A stretch of 64,000 nucleotides of DNA from Sphingopyxis chilensis (GTDB taxonomy: Bacteria > Pseudomonadota > Alphaproteobacteria > Sphingomonadales > Sphingomonadaceae): contig NZ_CP142394.1 of NCBI RefSeq assembly GCF_035930445.1, positions 901,501-965,500 on the forward strand, written 5' to 3'. Of the stretch, positions 25,817 to 34,574 are shown piece by piece. The notes under the pieces were generated by a model that was not told where the DNA came from, did no database searches, and worked only from the letters and a program-made list of their open reading frames with translations. How positions within the stretch are numbered: the stretch's first letter is position 1; every line of letters begins with the position of its first letter. The position numbers were made by a program, and so were the translations under genes.

Positions 25817-26598
25817 TGCCCGACGCGTCGGATCCCGTTGCGGTGCTGCTTGCCGCGCGCCTTTCGGGCCAGGCGCTTCCGGCCTTTCCCGCTCCTGTTC
25901 CCGCAACGCTGGCCGAGGCTTATGCGATCCAGCAGCAGCTGACCGCCGCGCTCGGCGCGCCGGTACTCGGCTGGAAGGTCGGGCGCATCCCGCCCGCGCT
26001 GATAGAGAGGCTGGGTGCCGAGCGCATAGCAGGGCCGGTGCTCCGGGTCGCCGAACTCGAGGGCGATGCCCCGGGTGAGGCGCGGGTCTTCGACGGCGGG
26101 GCGGCGGCAATCGAGTCCGAGGTGATGCTGCGGCTGCGCGCCGTGCCCGAGGGACGCGTGACGAACGGCGACGACGGCGCACGCTGGATCGACGAGATTC
26201 GCACGGGGTTCGAGGTAGCGAGTTCGCCTGCGCCCGACGTCCACGACCACGCCCCTTATGGCATCGTCGCCGATATCGGCATCAACAACGGCCTGCTGCT
26301 CGGCCCGCAGCTCGACATCCGCGATTTCGTTGCGCTGGCGGTCGAAACGTCGATCGACGGCGTGCCGGTCGGCAGCGGACGTCCGATCGATGTGCTCGAC
26401 GGCCCTTGGGGTTCGCTCGACTTTCTTGTCGAGCTTCATCATCGCGGAGTGATCGAACTGAAGCCCGGGCAATGGATTTCGGCCGGTGCGATCACAGGGG
26501 TCCACACGATCGCGGTCGGCCAGACAGCGACAGCCCGTTTCGGCGCGACCTCCCCTATCGCCTGCATCGCCGCGGCAGAAAACGGATTCAACGCATGA
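25816..26598 (+). CDS. 2-keto-4-pentenoate hydratase-like protein (FAH superfamily)
   Basis: Cytoplasmic protein of 260 aa of the MhpD / fumarylacetoacetate hydrolase fold. LGWKVG (residues 51-56), the acidic pair E100/E102 in IESEVML and E133 in GFEV fit the divalent-metal site of the family. These enzymes hydrate or decarboxylate 2-keto-enoic acids. It sits between the GntR regulator and KDG kinase with overlapping stops and starts on both sides (TGATG, ATGA), so it is very likely made with them. No step of the standard DEH-KDG-KDPG route needs such an enzyme, so its substrate is open; an unsaturated or ketodeoxy uronate derivative is a reasonable guess. Confidence 0.8.
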   Translation: MPDASDPVAVLLAARLSGQALPAFPAPVPATLAEAYAIQQQLTAALGAPVLGWKVGRIPPALIERLGAERIAGPVLRVAELEGDAPGEARVFDGGAAAIESEVMLRLRAVPEGRVTNGDDGARWIDEIRTGFEVASSPAPDVHDHAPYGIVADIGINNGLLLGPQLDIRDFVALAVETSIDGVPVGSGRPIDVLDGPWGSLDFLVELHHRGVIELKPGQWISAGAITGVHTIAVGQTATARFGATSPIACIAAAENGFNA

Positions 26599-27614
26599 TC
26601 GCTCCTCCCCGCACCATCGCTTGTTTCGGCGAAATCGTGATGCGCGTTTCGGTTCCGGAAGGCGAACTGCCGCTGCAATCGGCGCGCTTCGACGCGCATG
26701 TCGGCGGCGCCGAGGCGAATGTCGCGGTCGCGCTCGCCGCGCTTGGCCGTGCTACGACGATGATCAGCGCGGTGCCCGAGGGCCCAATGGGCGACGGCGC
26801 GCTCGGCGAAATGCGCCGCCACGGCGTCGACGTCGCGCCCGTGCTCCGCCCCGCCGGCCGCATGGGGCTCTATTATTACCTTCCGGGGGGTCCGGTGCGC
26901 CCCGCCGAGGTCGTCTATGACCGCGCGGGTTCGGCTTTCGCCGCGACGAGGCCCGACGCATGGGACTGGGACGGGTTGCTCGGCGGCGTCGGCTGGCTGC
27001 ACGTGTCGGGTGTCACGCCAGCGCTCGGGCCGGACAGCGCCGCCGCCACGCTCGAAGTTGTCACGCGCGCACGCGCGGCCGGGATCGGGGTATCGTTCGA
27101 CGGCAATTGGCGCGGGCGTCTCTGGGAACGGTGGCAGCCCGATCCGGCGGCTGTCCTGGAACCGATCGTCGCACAGGCGACCTTGCTTTTCGGCAATCAT
27201 CGCGACGCGGGGCTGCTTCTGGGCCGCGAATTTTCCGGGGAGGGTGAAGACCGGCGCCGCGAGGCGGCGATTGCGCTGTTCGATCATTTTCCCTCGCTCG
27301 AACATATCGCCTCGACCGCGCGCGAAATCCTCGGTCCCGACGCCCACCGGATCACCGCGCGCATCGATACGCGGGACGACCGGGGCGCCAGCGACCCCAT
27401 GCTCGTCACGCCGGTGATCGACCGGGTCGGGACGGGCGATGCCTTCGCGGCGGGCATTCTCGACGGCTTGTGGAGCGGCAAGGGGCTGGCCGATGCGGCG
27501 AAGCACGGTCTCGCTCTCGCCGCACTCAAACACGGGCTGCACGGCGATTTTGCGCCTTTCCCGCGTTCGATGCTTGACCGCGTGTCCGACGCCGCGCAGG
27601 ATATTTCGCGCTAG
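26595..27614 (+). CDS. kdgK: 2-keto-3-deoxygluconate kinase (PfkB family)
   Basis: Sugar kinase of 339 aa that phosphorylates KDG to KDPG with ATP in the cytoplasm. It begins with IACFGEIVMRVS, has the PfkB substrate signature VGGAEANVAVALAALG, and near the C-terminus DRVGTGDAFAAGIL with the catalytic Asp of the GTGD motif. Together with the lyases and SDR reductase it completes all but the last step of alginate monomer catabolism; no KDPG aldolase is in the window. The start overlaps the hydratase stop as ATGA. Other PfkB sugars are possible from the family alone, but the context is strong. Confidence 0.87.
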   Translation: MIAPPRTIACFGEIVMRVSVPEGELPLQSARFDAHVGGAEANVAVALAALGRATTMISAVPEGPMGDGALGEMRRHGVDVAPVLRPAGRMGLYYYLPGGPVRPAEVVYDRAGSAFAATRPDAWDWDGLLGGVGWLHVSGVTPALGPDSAAATLEVVTRARAAGIGVSFDGNWRGRLWERWQPDPAAVLEPIVAQATLLFGNHRDAGLLLGREFSGEGEDRRREAAIALFDHFPSLEHIASTAREILGPDAHRITARIDTRDDRGASDPMLVTPVIDRVGTGDAFAAGILDGLWSGKGLADAAKHGLALAALKHGLHGDFAPFPRSMLDRVSDAAQDISR

Positions 27615-27631
27615 GGCCGCGATCGCGGCCC
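27614..27631. other. GC-rich palindrome at the kdgK stop
   Basis: GGGCCGCGATCGCGGCCC is fully self-complementary and begins in the kdgK stop codon. It can form a hairpin that may slow or end transcription, but there is no T-run after it. Confidence 0.35.
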
Positions 27632-27676
27632 GCGAAAGGGGCCACGTCCTTGCTCGCGCAACGCGGGTCTTCAAGT

Positions 27677-27690
27677 CCGGGACGGCCCGG
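27677..27690 (+). ncRNA. Candidate guanidine-II (mini-ykkC) hairpin in the sugE leader
   Basis: CCGGG-ACGG-CCCGG is a 5-bp stem closed by an ACGG loop, which fits the ACGR tetraloop of guanidine-II riboswitch hairpins. It ends 10 bases before the sugE ribosome-binding site (GAGGAGG, 27701-27707), and SugE/Gdx exporters are typical targets of this riboswitch. The class normally has two such hairpins. I find only one clear ACGR loop; a GC-rich CTCGCG/CGCGGG stem at about 27653-27667 could be a degenerate first hairpin. Confidence 0.4.
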
Positions 27691-27712
27691 CAGCTCTGAA
27701 GAGGAGGCTGCC

Positions 27713-28033
27713 ATGGCCTGGGTATATCTGACGGTCGCCGGTATTTTCGAAGTCGTGTGGGCCTTTGCGATGAAGCAATCCGACGGCTTCACGCGCCCCG
27801 GTCCGACCGCCGTCACCATCGTGGCGATGATTGCGAGCTTTGCGTTGCTTGCGCTGTCGATGAAGTCGCTGCCGCTCGGCACCGCCTATACGATCTGGAC
27901 CGGGATCGGTGCCATCGGCGCCTTCCTTGTCGGCATTTTCATGCTCGGCGAACAGGCGAACGCGATGCGGATTGTTGCGGCGCTATTGATCGTCAGCGGG
28001 CTCATCCTGATGAAATTGTCGTCGCCCGCCTGA
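27713..28033 (+). CDS. sugE: SMR-family guanidinium/quaternary-ammonium exporter (SugE/Gdx)
   Basis: Small inner-membrane protein of 106 aa with four membrane helices. Glu13 in GIFEVVWAFAMK is the proton- and substrate-coupling residue of the SMR family, and the FEVVWA context is typical of the SugE/Gdx branch, which exports guanidinium in exchange for protons. The ATG at 27713 follows GAGGAGG. It is not functionally tied to the alginate locus upstream or the GlcNAc locus downstream; the leader may carry its own guanidine sensor. The neighbouring nagE gene converges on it. Confidence 0.88.
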   Translation: MAWVYLTVAGIFEVVWAFAMKQSDGFTRPGPTAVTIVAMIASFALLALSMKSLPLGTAYTIWTGIGAIGAFLVGIFMLGEQANAMRIVAALLIVSGLILMKLSSPA

Positions 28034-28076
28034 ACGGCGCCCGCCGGGTTCCGGACGAAACCGCGGCGAGCGCCAA

Positions 28077-28103
28077 GGGCGAACGGCGGGAAGACCGCCG
28101 CCC
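28077..28103. terminator. Candidate terminator hairpin between sugE and nagE
   Basis: CGGCGG and CCGCCG (28084-28089 and 28095-28100) pair around GAAGA, with flanking GGG and CCC extending the stem across a small bulge. It lies between two convergent stops. The lack of a clear T-run lowers confidence. Confidence 0.4.
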
Positions 28104-28105
28104 TG

Positions 28106-29785
28106 TCAGATCAGGATATGGCAGACATCGGGAGTGGGCCGGACAAGTCCGCGCGTCAGGCGCGCGAGCGCCCCTTCGTCCACTTGCGCCGCGTCGGCGA
28201 GTTCGATCCGGTAGCGGCCGTGGAGCGCGTGCACCGTGCGGACATTGACTGCGCCGCCGAGCGCGCCTGCTATGTCGTCGGACAAGGTCGCGCCCGCGCC
28301 GCTATCGCCGGACGTCGGGGCAGGGGCCGCCATGGCGCCGCCGCTCCCGGCCAGCGCGCCGCGGATTTCCTCTGCGACCAGGTCGGCGACCGGGCCCAGC
28401 ACGACTTGCGCGGCATTATCCGACGGCCGGATGATGCCCCGCGCGCCGAGCGCCGACAGCGCGGCGTCATCGACCGCCCCCTGATCGGCGACGATCAGGC
28501 GAAGGCGTGTCGTGCAGGCATCGACGCTCACCAGATTGCCTTTGCCGCCGAGTGCGGCGACGAACGCCTCGCCGCGCGTGCCGCCCGCCGATGCCATCGC
28601 TGTCTCGGCAACATCGCCCCGTTCGCGCCCTGGCGTCGTCAGGTCGAAGCGGCGGATGAAAAAGCGGAACAGCCCATAATAGAGCAGCGCATAGGCTGCG
28701 CCGATGGGCAGCAGCAGCCACGGCCGCGTCGCGAGGCTGAAATTCAGCACATAGTCGAACAACCCCGCCGAAAAGCCGAAGCCGAGCTTGACGTCGAGCG
28801 CGTTCATCAACGCCATCGACGCGCCCGTCAGCAGCGCGTGGATCGCATAGAGCAAAGGCGCAACGAACATGAAGGTGAATTCGATCGGCTCGGTCACCCC
28901 GGTCAGGAAGCTGGTGAAAGCCAGACTGAAGAGCATGCCGCCGACCGCTTTCTTCCGATCGGGCCGGGCCTCGTGATACATGGCGAGGCACGCGGCGGGC
29001 AGGCCGAACATCATGACCGGGAAAAAGCCCGACATGAACGCCCCGGCGTTCGGATCGCCCGCGAAGAAGCGGCGCAGGTCGCCCGTGGCGCCAGCGAAAT
29101 CGCCGACGACGAACCATGCGGCGTTGTTGATGATGTGGTGCAATCCGGTCACGATCAGCAGCCGGTTGAGCACACCATAGACGAAGAGGCCCGCGCCGCC
29201 GCTTTCGACCACGGTGCGGCTCGCCGCATCGATCGCGCCGCTGATATGCGCATAGCCGTAACCGATCACCGCCGCGAGCAGCAGTCCCGCGACACCGCTC
29301 GCGATCGGCACGAAGCGCCGCCCGCCGAAGAAGGCGAGGTATTCGGGCAGGGCGATCGTCGCAAAGCGGTTGTAGAAATGCCCGCCGATCAGCCCCGACA
29401 ATATGCCGATGGGCACCTCGAGCTTGTCGATCTGCGTGAGCGCCCAGTTTTTTCCGGCCAGCGTCGCCGCTGCTTCGGGCCATCCCGCGCCCACATCGCC
29501 CGGCGCGGTCAGGAAGGTCTGCGCGCCGGTCGTCGTGACGAGGTAACAGACGACCCCGGCGAGCGCCGCCGCGCCATTGCCGTCGCGCGCGAAGCCGACC
29601 GCGACGCCGATCGCGAACAAGATGCCGAGATTTTCAAAGATCGCCGCGCCCGCCGCCGAGATGAAGGCGATGTCGAGCAGGTCCGGCTGGCCGATGCGCA
29701 GCAGCAGGCCGGCGATCGGCAGGACCGCGATCGGCAACATCAGTGCGCGGCCAAGCGGCTGGAGCGTTTCGAGTATCTTCCGCAT
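28106..29785 (-). CDS. nagE: PTS N-acetylglucosamine transporter, IIC-IIB with extra IIB-like domain
   Basis: Inner-membrane PTS permease of 559 aa. Residues 1-380 form the glucose/GlcNAc-type IIC domain, with TGLHHIINNAAWF and FLTGVTEPIEFTFMF. A linker leads to a IIB domain with phospho-acceptor Cys424 in DACTTRLRL. After an Ala/Pro/Gly linker a second IIB-like fold follows (about 500-559, VNVRTVHALHGRYRIEL) that has no phosphorylatable Cys at the equivalent place. The protein imports GlcNAc as GlcNAc-6-P. I chose the ATG at 29785 because it starts the IIC domain and overlaps the upstream stop by one base. The IIA partner is in the next gene. Confidence 0.88.
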   Translation of the reverse strand: MRKILETLQPLGRALMLPIAVLPIAGLLLRIGQPDLLDIAFISAAGAAIFENLGILFAIGVAVGFARDGNGAAALAGVVCYLVTTTGAQTFLTAPGDVGAGWPEAAATLAGKNWALTQIDKLEVPIGILSGLIGGHFYNRFATIALPEYLAFFGGRRFVPIASGVAGLLLAAVIGYGYAHISGAIDAASRTVVESGGAGLFVYGVLNRLLIVTGLHHIINNAAWFVVGDFAGATGDLRRFFAGDPNAGAFMSGFFPVMMFGLPAACLAMYHEARPDRKKAVGGMLFSLAFTSFLTGVTEPIEFTFMFVAPLLYAIHALLTGASMALMNALDVKLGFGFSAGLFDYVLNFSLATRPWLLLPIGAAYALLYYGLFRFFIRRFDLTTPGRERGDVAETAMASAGGTRGEAFVAALGGKGNLVSVDACTTRLRLIVADQGAVDDAALSALGARGIIRPSDNAAQVVLGPVADLVAEEIRGALAGSGGAMAAPAPTSGDSGAGATLSDDIAGALGGAVNVRTVHALHGRYRIELADAAQVDEGALARLTRGLVRPTPDVCHILI

Positions 29786-32274
29786 CAACGTGTCTCCTCG
29801 AACGCGCGGGCGAGTGCGCGAACCTCCGCTGCCGACTTGCATTGCAGCGCCAGCTTGGCGTGCGCGCGCGCCTCGACCAGCGTCAGGCCGCGCACGATCT
29901 GTTTCGCCTCGGCGACGAAGCCGGGTACCGCCGACAATTCGGTGACGCCCAGCCCGACCAGGATCGGCAGCGCCGCGGGATCGGACGCGAGCCCGCCGCA
30001 TACCCCGACCCAGCGGCCGTGGACGGCGGCGAGGCGGCAGGTTTCGCCGATCATCCGCAGCACCGCGGGGTGCATCGCATCGACCCCGGCGGCGACCGCC
30101 GGGTTGCCCCGGTCCATCGCCAGCACATATTGGGTCAGGTCATTGGTGCCAATCGACAGGAAATCGGCTTCGGCGGCGAGCAGGTCGGCGGTCATCGCCG
30201 CGGCGGGCGTTTCGACCATCACCCCGATCTCGACCGGCGCCGCGATGGCCATTTCGCCGCGCAACCGCTCGACGATCGCGCGCACTTGCCGCAGTTCATC
30301 GACGCTCGCGACCATCGGGATCATGATCTTGCATTGGCCGCCGGGACGAACGCGCAGGATCGCGCGGATCTGCGTTTCGAGGAGGTCGGGCCGTGCAAGC
30401 GCTACCCGAATGCCGCGCTGACCGAGCGCCGGATTCTCCTCGGCGTCGATCGGGATATAGGCGGCGGGCTTGTCGCCGCCGATGTCGAGCAGCCGCACGA
30501 TCACCGGCTTGCCTGCGAGGGTTTCGGCGATGTCCTGATAGGCAGCGTGCTGCTCGTCCTCCGACGGCGCGGTCTCTCGGTCGAGAAAGAGGAATTCGCT
30601 ACGCACGAGGCCTGATCCTTCGGCGCCCTGCGCGGCGGCAAGCGCGGCGTCCTTGGCCGTGCCGATATTGGCGAAGATCTCGATGCGGGTGCCGTCGGCG
30701 CTGTGGCACGCATCCTTCGCCGCTGCCTGGGCAGCAGTGCGCCGCGCTTCGCGTTTCGTCAGCCGCTCGGTGAAAGCTGCGTTATCGGCGAGCGAGGGGG
30801 CAATTGTGACGTGGCCCAGCTCGGCGTCGAGCAACAGCGAAGTGCCAGCCTTTATACTGTCCAGCGCCTCGCCCATCGCCACGAGCGCGGGCAAGCCCAT
30901 CCCCGCGCACAGGATCGCGACATGCGATGTCGGACCGCCACGCGCGAGGCAGATGCCGGCGGGCTTCGCCGCCGCGAGCGTCACGAGCTGCGAAGGCAAC
31001 AGGTCTTCGGCGACGACGATCGCGCCCGCGGGGACCGCTGCGCCATCGAGTGCCGTCCCGGTCAGCGTCGCGAGCATCTGCCGTTCGATATCGACCAGAT
31101 CGTCGATCCGTTCGATCAGATGGGAATTGCCCGTCGCGCGGATCGCGTCGATCTGGTCGTGAATCGCGCCGTGCCACGCGAAACCCGCGCTGCTCCCGGC
31201 GACGATCCGCGTCTCGGCAGCGGCGAGCAGTTCGGGATCGTCGATCAGCGCGAGATGCGCCTGCATCACGGAGGCGACGCCGCCGCTCGCATCTTCGGCG
31301 CGTGCTTCGATCTGCGCGCTAACCTCGTTCCGTGCCGCGAGCAGCGCGGCGCGCTCTTCGGCAGCCCCTTTGCCCTCACGCGCGACCGCGATTTCCGTCT
31401 GCCGGAGCCGCGCTGCGGGTCCCATGGCGAGGCCGGGCGCGGCGATCACGCCGCCGATCTGTCCCGCGCGGAGCCGATTGTTCGCGGCGGCGGGCAGGGA
31501 GGACGCGGCAACCGGCGCTCCTTCGCCCATGTCGCTCGCGAGCAGCGCAACGATTGCCGCAAGCGCCGTTTCGGCATCGTCGCCGCGCGCCTGTACCACC
31601 ACCTCGTCGCCGAAAGCGGTGCCGAGCGCGAGCAGGGCGACGGTGCTCCGCGCGTCGCCGCGCTTGTCACCCTTCACCAGATGGACGTCGGCCTCGAAGG
31701 CGCGCGCGGCTTCGCCGATCCGCGCCGCGGGACGCGCGTGGATGCCGTGCGGCAGCGACAGCGTCACCGCCTGCTCGACCGATGTGCCGTCGTCCGATCG
31801 ACGACGCGTTTCGCCCTGCACGGGGACGAGCGTCATCAGCGCCTCGCACGCGCCGATCGCACAATCCACCGTACGCCGGCTGATCGCAAAACTCTCGGCG
31901 TTGGTCACGATCACCGGGGTGATCAGGCTCGTCGCCGCAAGCGCGACCGCGTCGAGGTCGAACCGGATCAACGGGTCGCCGCGCGATACTCTCTGGCCCG
32001 TCACGACGAGAGGGGTGAAGCCATTGCCCTTCAGCATCACCGTATCGAGCCCGATATGGATCAGCACCTCGGCGCCCTCGGCGCTGCGCAGCGACACGGC
32101 ATGGCCCGCTTCGTGGAGCGTCACCACCTCGCCATCGAAGGGCGCGACGACGGTATCGCCAAGTGGCTGGATCGCGACGCCGTCACCCATCATCCGCTGG
32201 GCAAAGACCGGATCGGGAACGCTGTCGAGTGCCGAGGCCCAACCTCTGAGCGGAGAGGTGATGATCAGGCTCAT
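29785..32274 (-). CDS. PTS multiphosphoryl protein: IIA-HPr-Enzyme I fusion
   Basis: Cytoplasmic phosphocarrier of 829 aa that supplies phosphate from PEP to the GlcNAc permease. Domains in order: IIA of the glucose type (about 1-150; His73 in LIHIGLDTV), HPr (about 165-255; His179 in GIHARPA, Ser210 at the regulatory position), and Enzyme I (about 270-829; His451 in GGPTSHVAI, PEP-binding motifs, and the active Cys in VGVCGGLASDP). I chose the ATG at 32274; a TTG two codons upstream is also possible. The stop overlaps nagE by one base, and nagA ends 9 bases upstream, so nagA, this gene and nagE are one operon. The layout is that of NagF/FruB-type fusions. Confidence 0.9.
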   Translation of the reverse strand: MSLIITSPLRGWASALDSVPDPVFAQRMMGDGVAIQPLGDTVVAPFDGEVVTLHEAGHAVSLRSAEGAEVLIHIGLDTVMLKGNGFTPLVVTGQRVSRGDPLIRFDLDAVALAATSLITPVIVTNAESFAISRRTVDCAIGACEALMTLVPVQGETRRRSDDGTSVEQAVTLSLPHGIHARPAARIGEAARAFEADVHLVKGDKRGDARSTVALLALGTAFGDEVVVQARGDDAETALAAIVALLASDMGEGAPVAASSLPAAANNRLRAGQIGGVIAAPGLAMGPAARLRQTEIAVAREGKGAAEERAALLAARNEVSAQIEARAEDASGGVASVMQAHLALIDDPELLAAAETRIVAGSSAGFAWHGAIHDQIDAIRATGNSHLIERIDDLVDIERQMLATLTGTALDGAAVPAGAIVVAEDLLPSQLVTLAAAKPAGICLARGGPTSHVAILCAGMGLPALVAMGEALDSIKAGTSLLLDAELGHVTIAPSLADNAAFTERLTKREARRTAAQAAAKDACHSADGTRIEIFANIGTAKDAALAAAQGAEGSGLVRSEFLFLDRETAPSEDEQHAAYQDIAETLAGKPVIVRLLDIGGDKPAAYIPIDAEENPALGQRGIRVALARPDLLETQIRAILRVRPGGQCKIMIPMVASVDELRQVRAIVERLRGEMAIAAPVEIGVMVETPAAAMTADLLAAEADFLSIGTNDLTQYVLAMDRGNPAVAAGVDAMHPAVLRMIGETCRLAAVHGRWVGVCGGLASDPAALPILVGLGVTELSAVPGFVAEAKQIVRGLTLVEARAHAKLALQCKSAAEVRALARAFEETR

Positions 32275-32283
32275 CGGCAATCC

Positions 32284-33450
32284 CTATTGTGCGGCTTGAA
32301 CGAAGGTAGGGGCGGAACCGGTCGTCGGCGCGCCGCCGATCCACGTGGCGCGGGGCGCAAGCCCGGCATCGAGCCACACCCAGTCGGCGCGCCGCCCCGG
32401 CGCGATCGAGCCGATGCGGTCGTGCAGCGACAGAAAGGCGGCGGGCGTCGCGCTCGCCATCGCCGACACGTCGGGAACCGGAAGAGCGGTGACCTCGACC
32501 GTCTTGCGCAGCGCCGACGCCATGTCGAGATGCGTGCCCGCGAGCGTTCCATCCTCGAAGATGCAGACGCCGTCCTTCACCGCGATGCGTTTCCCTTGCA
32601 GTGTGAATTCGCTGACGTCGGTGCCGACGCTCGGCATCGCGTCGGTAACGAGCATGATCCGGTCCTTGCCCTTGGCATGGACCGCCAGCCGCACGACGGC
32701 GGGGTGCAGGTGGACGTCATCGACGATCAGCCCGCAATAAGTGTCTGAATCGAACGCCGCGCCGACCGCGCCGGGATTGCGGTGGTGAAGCGGCGACATC
32801 GCGTTGAACAAATGGGTGAAGCCCGTGAGGCCCGCGCCGATCGCGCGCTGCGCTTCGTCATAAGTGGCATCGCTGTGGCCCGCGCTGACGATCACCCCGT
32901 GCCGGACAAGGGTGCGGATATCCTGCTGGTCGCACAGTTCGGGCGCGAGCGTCAGCATCACACGCCCGCGATGCGGCGCGGTGAGCGTCTCGAGGATCTC
33001 CGCATCGAGGCGGCGGATGCGGTGCGCTTCGTGAATGCCGCGCTTCACCTCGTTGATAAACGGTCCTTCGATATGGATGCCGACGACGCCCGACACGCCT
33101 CGCTCGATCGCGGCATCGACCGCGGCGAGTGCGGAGGCGATCTGCGCCGGCGTATCGCTGATCAGCGTCGGCAGGAAGGACGTAGTGCCAAAGCGCGCAT
33201 GCGCGGCGCCGATCGCCGCGATCGCTTCGACATCCACCTGGTCGTTGAACAGCACGCCGCCGCCGCCATTGACCTGCGTGTCGACGAAACCGGGCAGCAG
33301 CCAGCCGCCTTCAAGATCTATTTCGCGTTCGGCGGGCGCATCGCCCGCATCCGATACCGCGGTGACAGCGCCGTCGGCGACGGCGATATCGGCCGCCTCG
33401 GCGACCCCTGTCGGCAGCGCGACCCGGCCGTTGTGGAAACGAAATATCAT
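32284..33450 (-). CDS. nagA: N-acetylglucosamine-6-phosphate deacetylase
   Basis: Metal-dependent amidohydrolase of 388 aa that converts GlcNAc-6-P to glucosamine-6-P plus acetate. Visible site residues are Glu128 (HIEGPF), His192 (AGHSD), His213 (THLFNAM) and catalytic Asp270 (LVTDAMPSVG), all in the order and spacing of E. coli NagA. The first metal motif is the E. coli-like TQVNGGGG rather than HxH. It overlaps the deaminase upstream by 4 bp (ATGA) and is followed closely by the PTS fusion gene. Confidence 0.93.
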   Translation of the reverse strand: MIFRFHNGRVALPTGVAEAADIAVADGAVTAVSDAGDAPAEREIDLEGGWLLPGFVDTQVNGGGGVLFNDQVDVEAIAAIGAAHARFGTTSFLPTLISDTPAQIASALAAVDAAIERGVSGVVGIHIEGPFINEVKRGIHEAHRIRRLDAEILETLTAPHRGRVMLTLAPELCDQQDIRTLVRHGVIVSAGHSDATYDEAQRAIGAGLTGFTHLFNAMSPLHHRNPGAVGAAFDSDTYCGLIVDDVHLHPAVVRLAVHAKGKDRIMLVTDAMPSVGTDVSEFTLQGKRIAVKDGVCIFEDGTLAGTHLDMASALRKTVEVTALPVPDVSAMASATPAAFLSLHDRIGSIAPGRRADWVWLDAGLAPRATWIGGAPTTGSAPTFVQAAQ

Positions 33451-34484
33451 AGGGTCTCGGTAACCTTGTTGAGATGCGGTGGCGAGTCGGGGTCTTGTCC
33501 GCGCGCGAGCGCCAGCGCGCTCGCCATGCGATAGAAGCTCTGGATCGCCAGGATCGGCTCGATCGCCGGGTGCGCGGCGATGGCGGGCAGGTCGCCGCGC
33601 ATGGGATCGGCGAGCAGCACCGTCGCGCCCCGCCCCCGGAACTCGGCCGCTGCTTCGCGCACGCTCTCTGCCGCCCGGTCGGTGCCGCCGAACGCCAGAA
33701 CGTGGAAGGCATCGCCCACGATCGCCATCGGCCCGTGGCGCACCTCGGCGGCGCTGAAGCTTTCGGCGTGGAGCGCGGAGGTTTCCTTGAATTTGAGCGC
33801 GGCTTCCTGCGCGACGCCCAGCCCATAGCCGCGGCCGAGGGCGAAGAGGTTCGTCGCGTCGCGGAACGCCGCGACGGCGCGCGACCAGTCGAGTGCGAAC
33901 GCTCGCTCGAGTTGGTCGGGCAGGGCGGTCAGCGCCGCTTCGAGTGCATCATCCTCGGCCCAAGCGGCGACGAGCGCGGCGATCGCGGCGAGCGAGGCGA
34001 TATAGGATTTGGTCGCGGCGACCGAATGTTCGGTCCCTGCCGACAGCGGGATCACCACGTCGGCCTGCCCCGAGAGCGGTGATCCCTCGGCATTGACGAG
34101 TGCGACGACGAAGGCGCCGGCCTCGCGCTGCTGATCGACCGCGGCGAGCAGGTCGGGGCTTTTTCCCGACTGCGATATGGCGAGGCACAGGCGGTTCCCC
34201 GCGACCGCTGGCGCATCGTAGAGCGACGCGATCGACAGCGCCGCCGACGCGGTGGGTGTCCCCGTCAGCGTTTCGATCAGATATTTGGCATAGGTCGCGG
34301 CATGGTCCGACGATCCGCGCGCGCAGGTCACGACCGCCGCCGGCGGCGCGGCGCGCAGGCGCTTGCCGATTGCGATGAATGCGTCGCGATTCGCAGCCAG
34401 CATCGCGGCGACTGCGGCCGCTGCCTCCCCGGCTTCCTGCTCCATCAGCGTCTTTCGTCCGTCTACTGCGGCGTTCGGCGTCAT
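33447..34484 (-). CDS. nagB-II: SIS-domain glucosamine-6-phosphate deaminase (NagB-II type)
   Basis: Protein of 345 aa with two SIS domains, related to the isomerase half of GlmS but lacking the glutaminase half. CARGSSDHAA, ISQSGKSPD, SAGTEHSVAATKSY and SAAEVRHGPMAI mark the sugar-phosphate sites. In Shewanella and many proteobacteria such NagB-II enzymes replace the classical NagB, converting glucosamine-6-P to fructose-6-P and ammonia. No classical NagB is in the window, which supports this role. It is the first gene of the nagB-II-nagA-PTS operon, with a candidate operator about 40 bp upstream. Confidence 0.88.
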   Translation of the reverse strand: MTPNAAVDGRKTLMEQEAGEAAAAVAAMLAANRDAFIAIGKRLRAAPPAAVVTCARGSSDHAATYAKYLIETLTGTPTASAALSIASLYDAPAVAGNRLCLAISQSGKSPDLLAAVDQQREAGAFVVALVNAEGSPLSGQADVVIPLSAGTEHSVAATKSYIASLAAIAALVAAWAEDDALEAALTALPDQLERAFALDWSRAVAAFRDATNLFALGRGYGLGVAQEAALKFKETSALHAESFSAAEVRHGPMAIVGDAFHVLAFGGTDRAAESVREAAAEFRGRGATVLLADPMRGDLPAIAAHPAIEPILAIQSFYRMASALALARGQDPDSPPHLNKVTETL

Positions 34485-34523
34485 TCATCTGTCTCCAGCC
34501 GGAGGCATCGCTCCATCCGATTT

Positions 34524-34541
34524 ATTGGTATTATATAGGTT
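34524..34541. promoter_or_regulatory. Candidate NagQ/NagR-type operator, copy 1
   Basis: ATTGGTATTATATAGGTT lies 40 bp upstream of the nagB-II start. It matches ATTGGTCTTATATAGATT at 35772-35789 in 16 of 18 positions, in an otherwise GC-rich region. GntR/HutC regulators of GlcNAc genes commonly bind TGGT-containing sites, and such a gene lies at 43570. Confidence 0.6.
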
Positions 34542-34574
34542 ATATATGTCTCATCAAGAGGTATGTTCGAGAGT

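Noticed and set aside
27614..27712. Guanidine-I (ykkC) riboswitch upstream of sugE, suggested by CTAGGG followed by a CCGCG/CGCGG stem.
   Set aside because: The conserved 3' part of the ykkC aptamer (the ACGG..GGGA..AAAGCCC block) is absent, and CTAGGG contains the kdgK stop codon. The ACGG-loop hairpin fits guanidine-II better.
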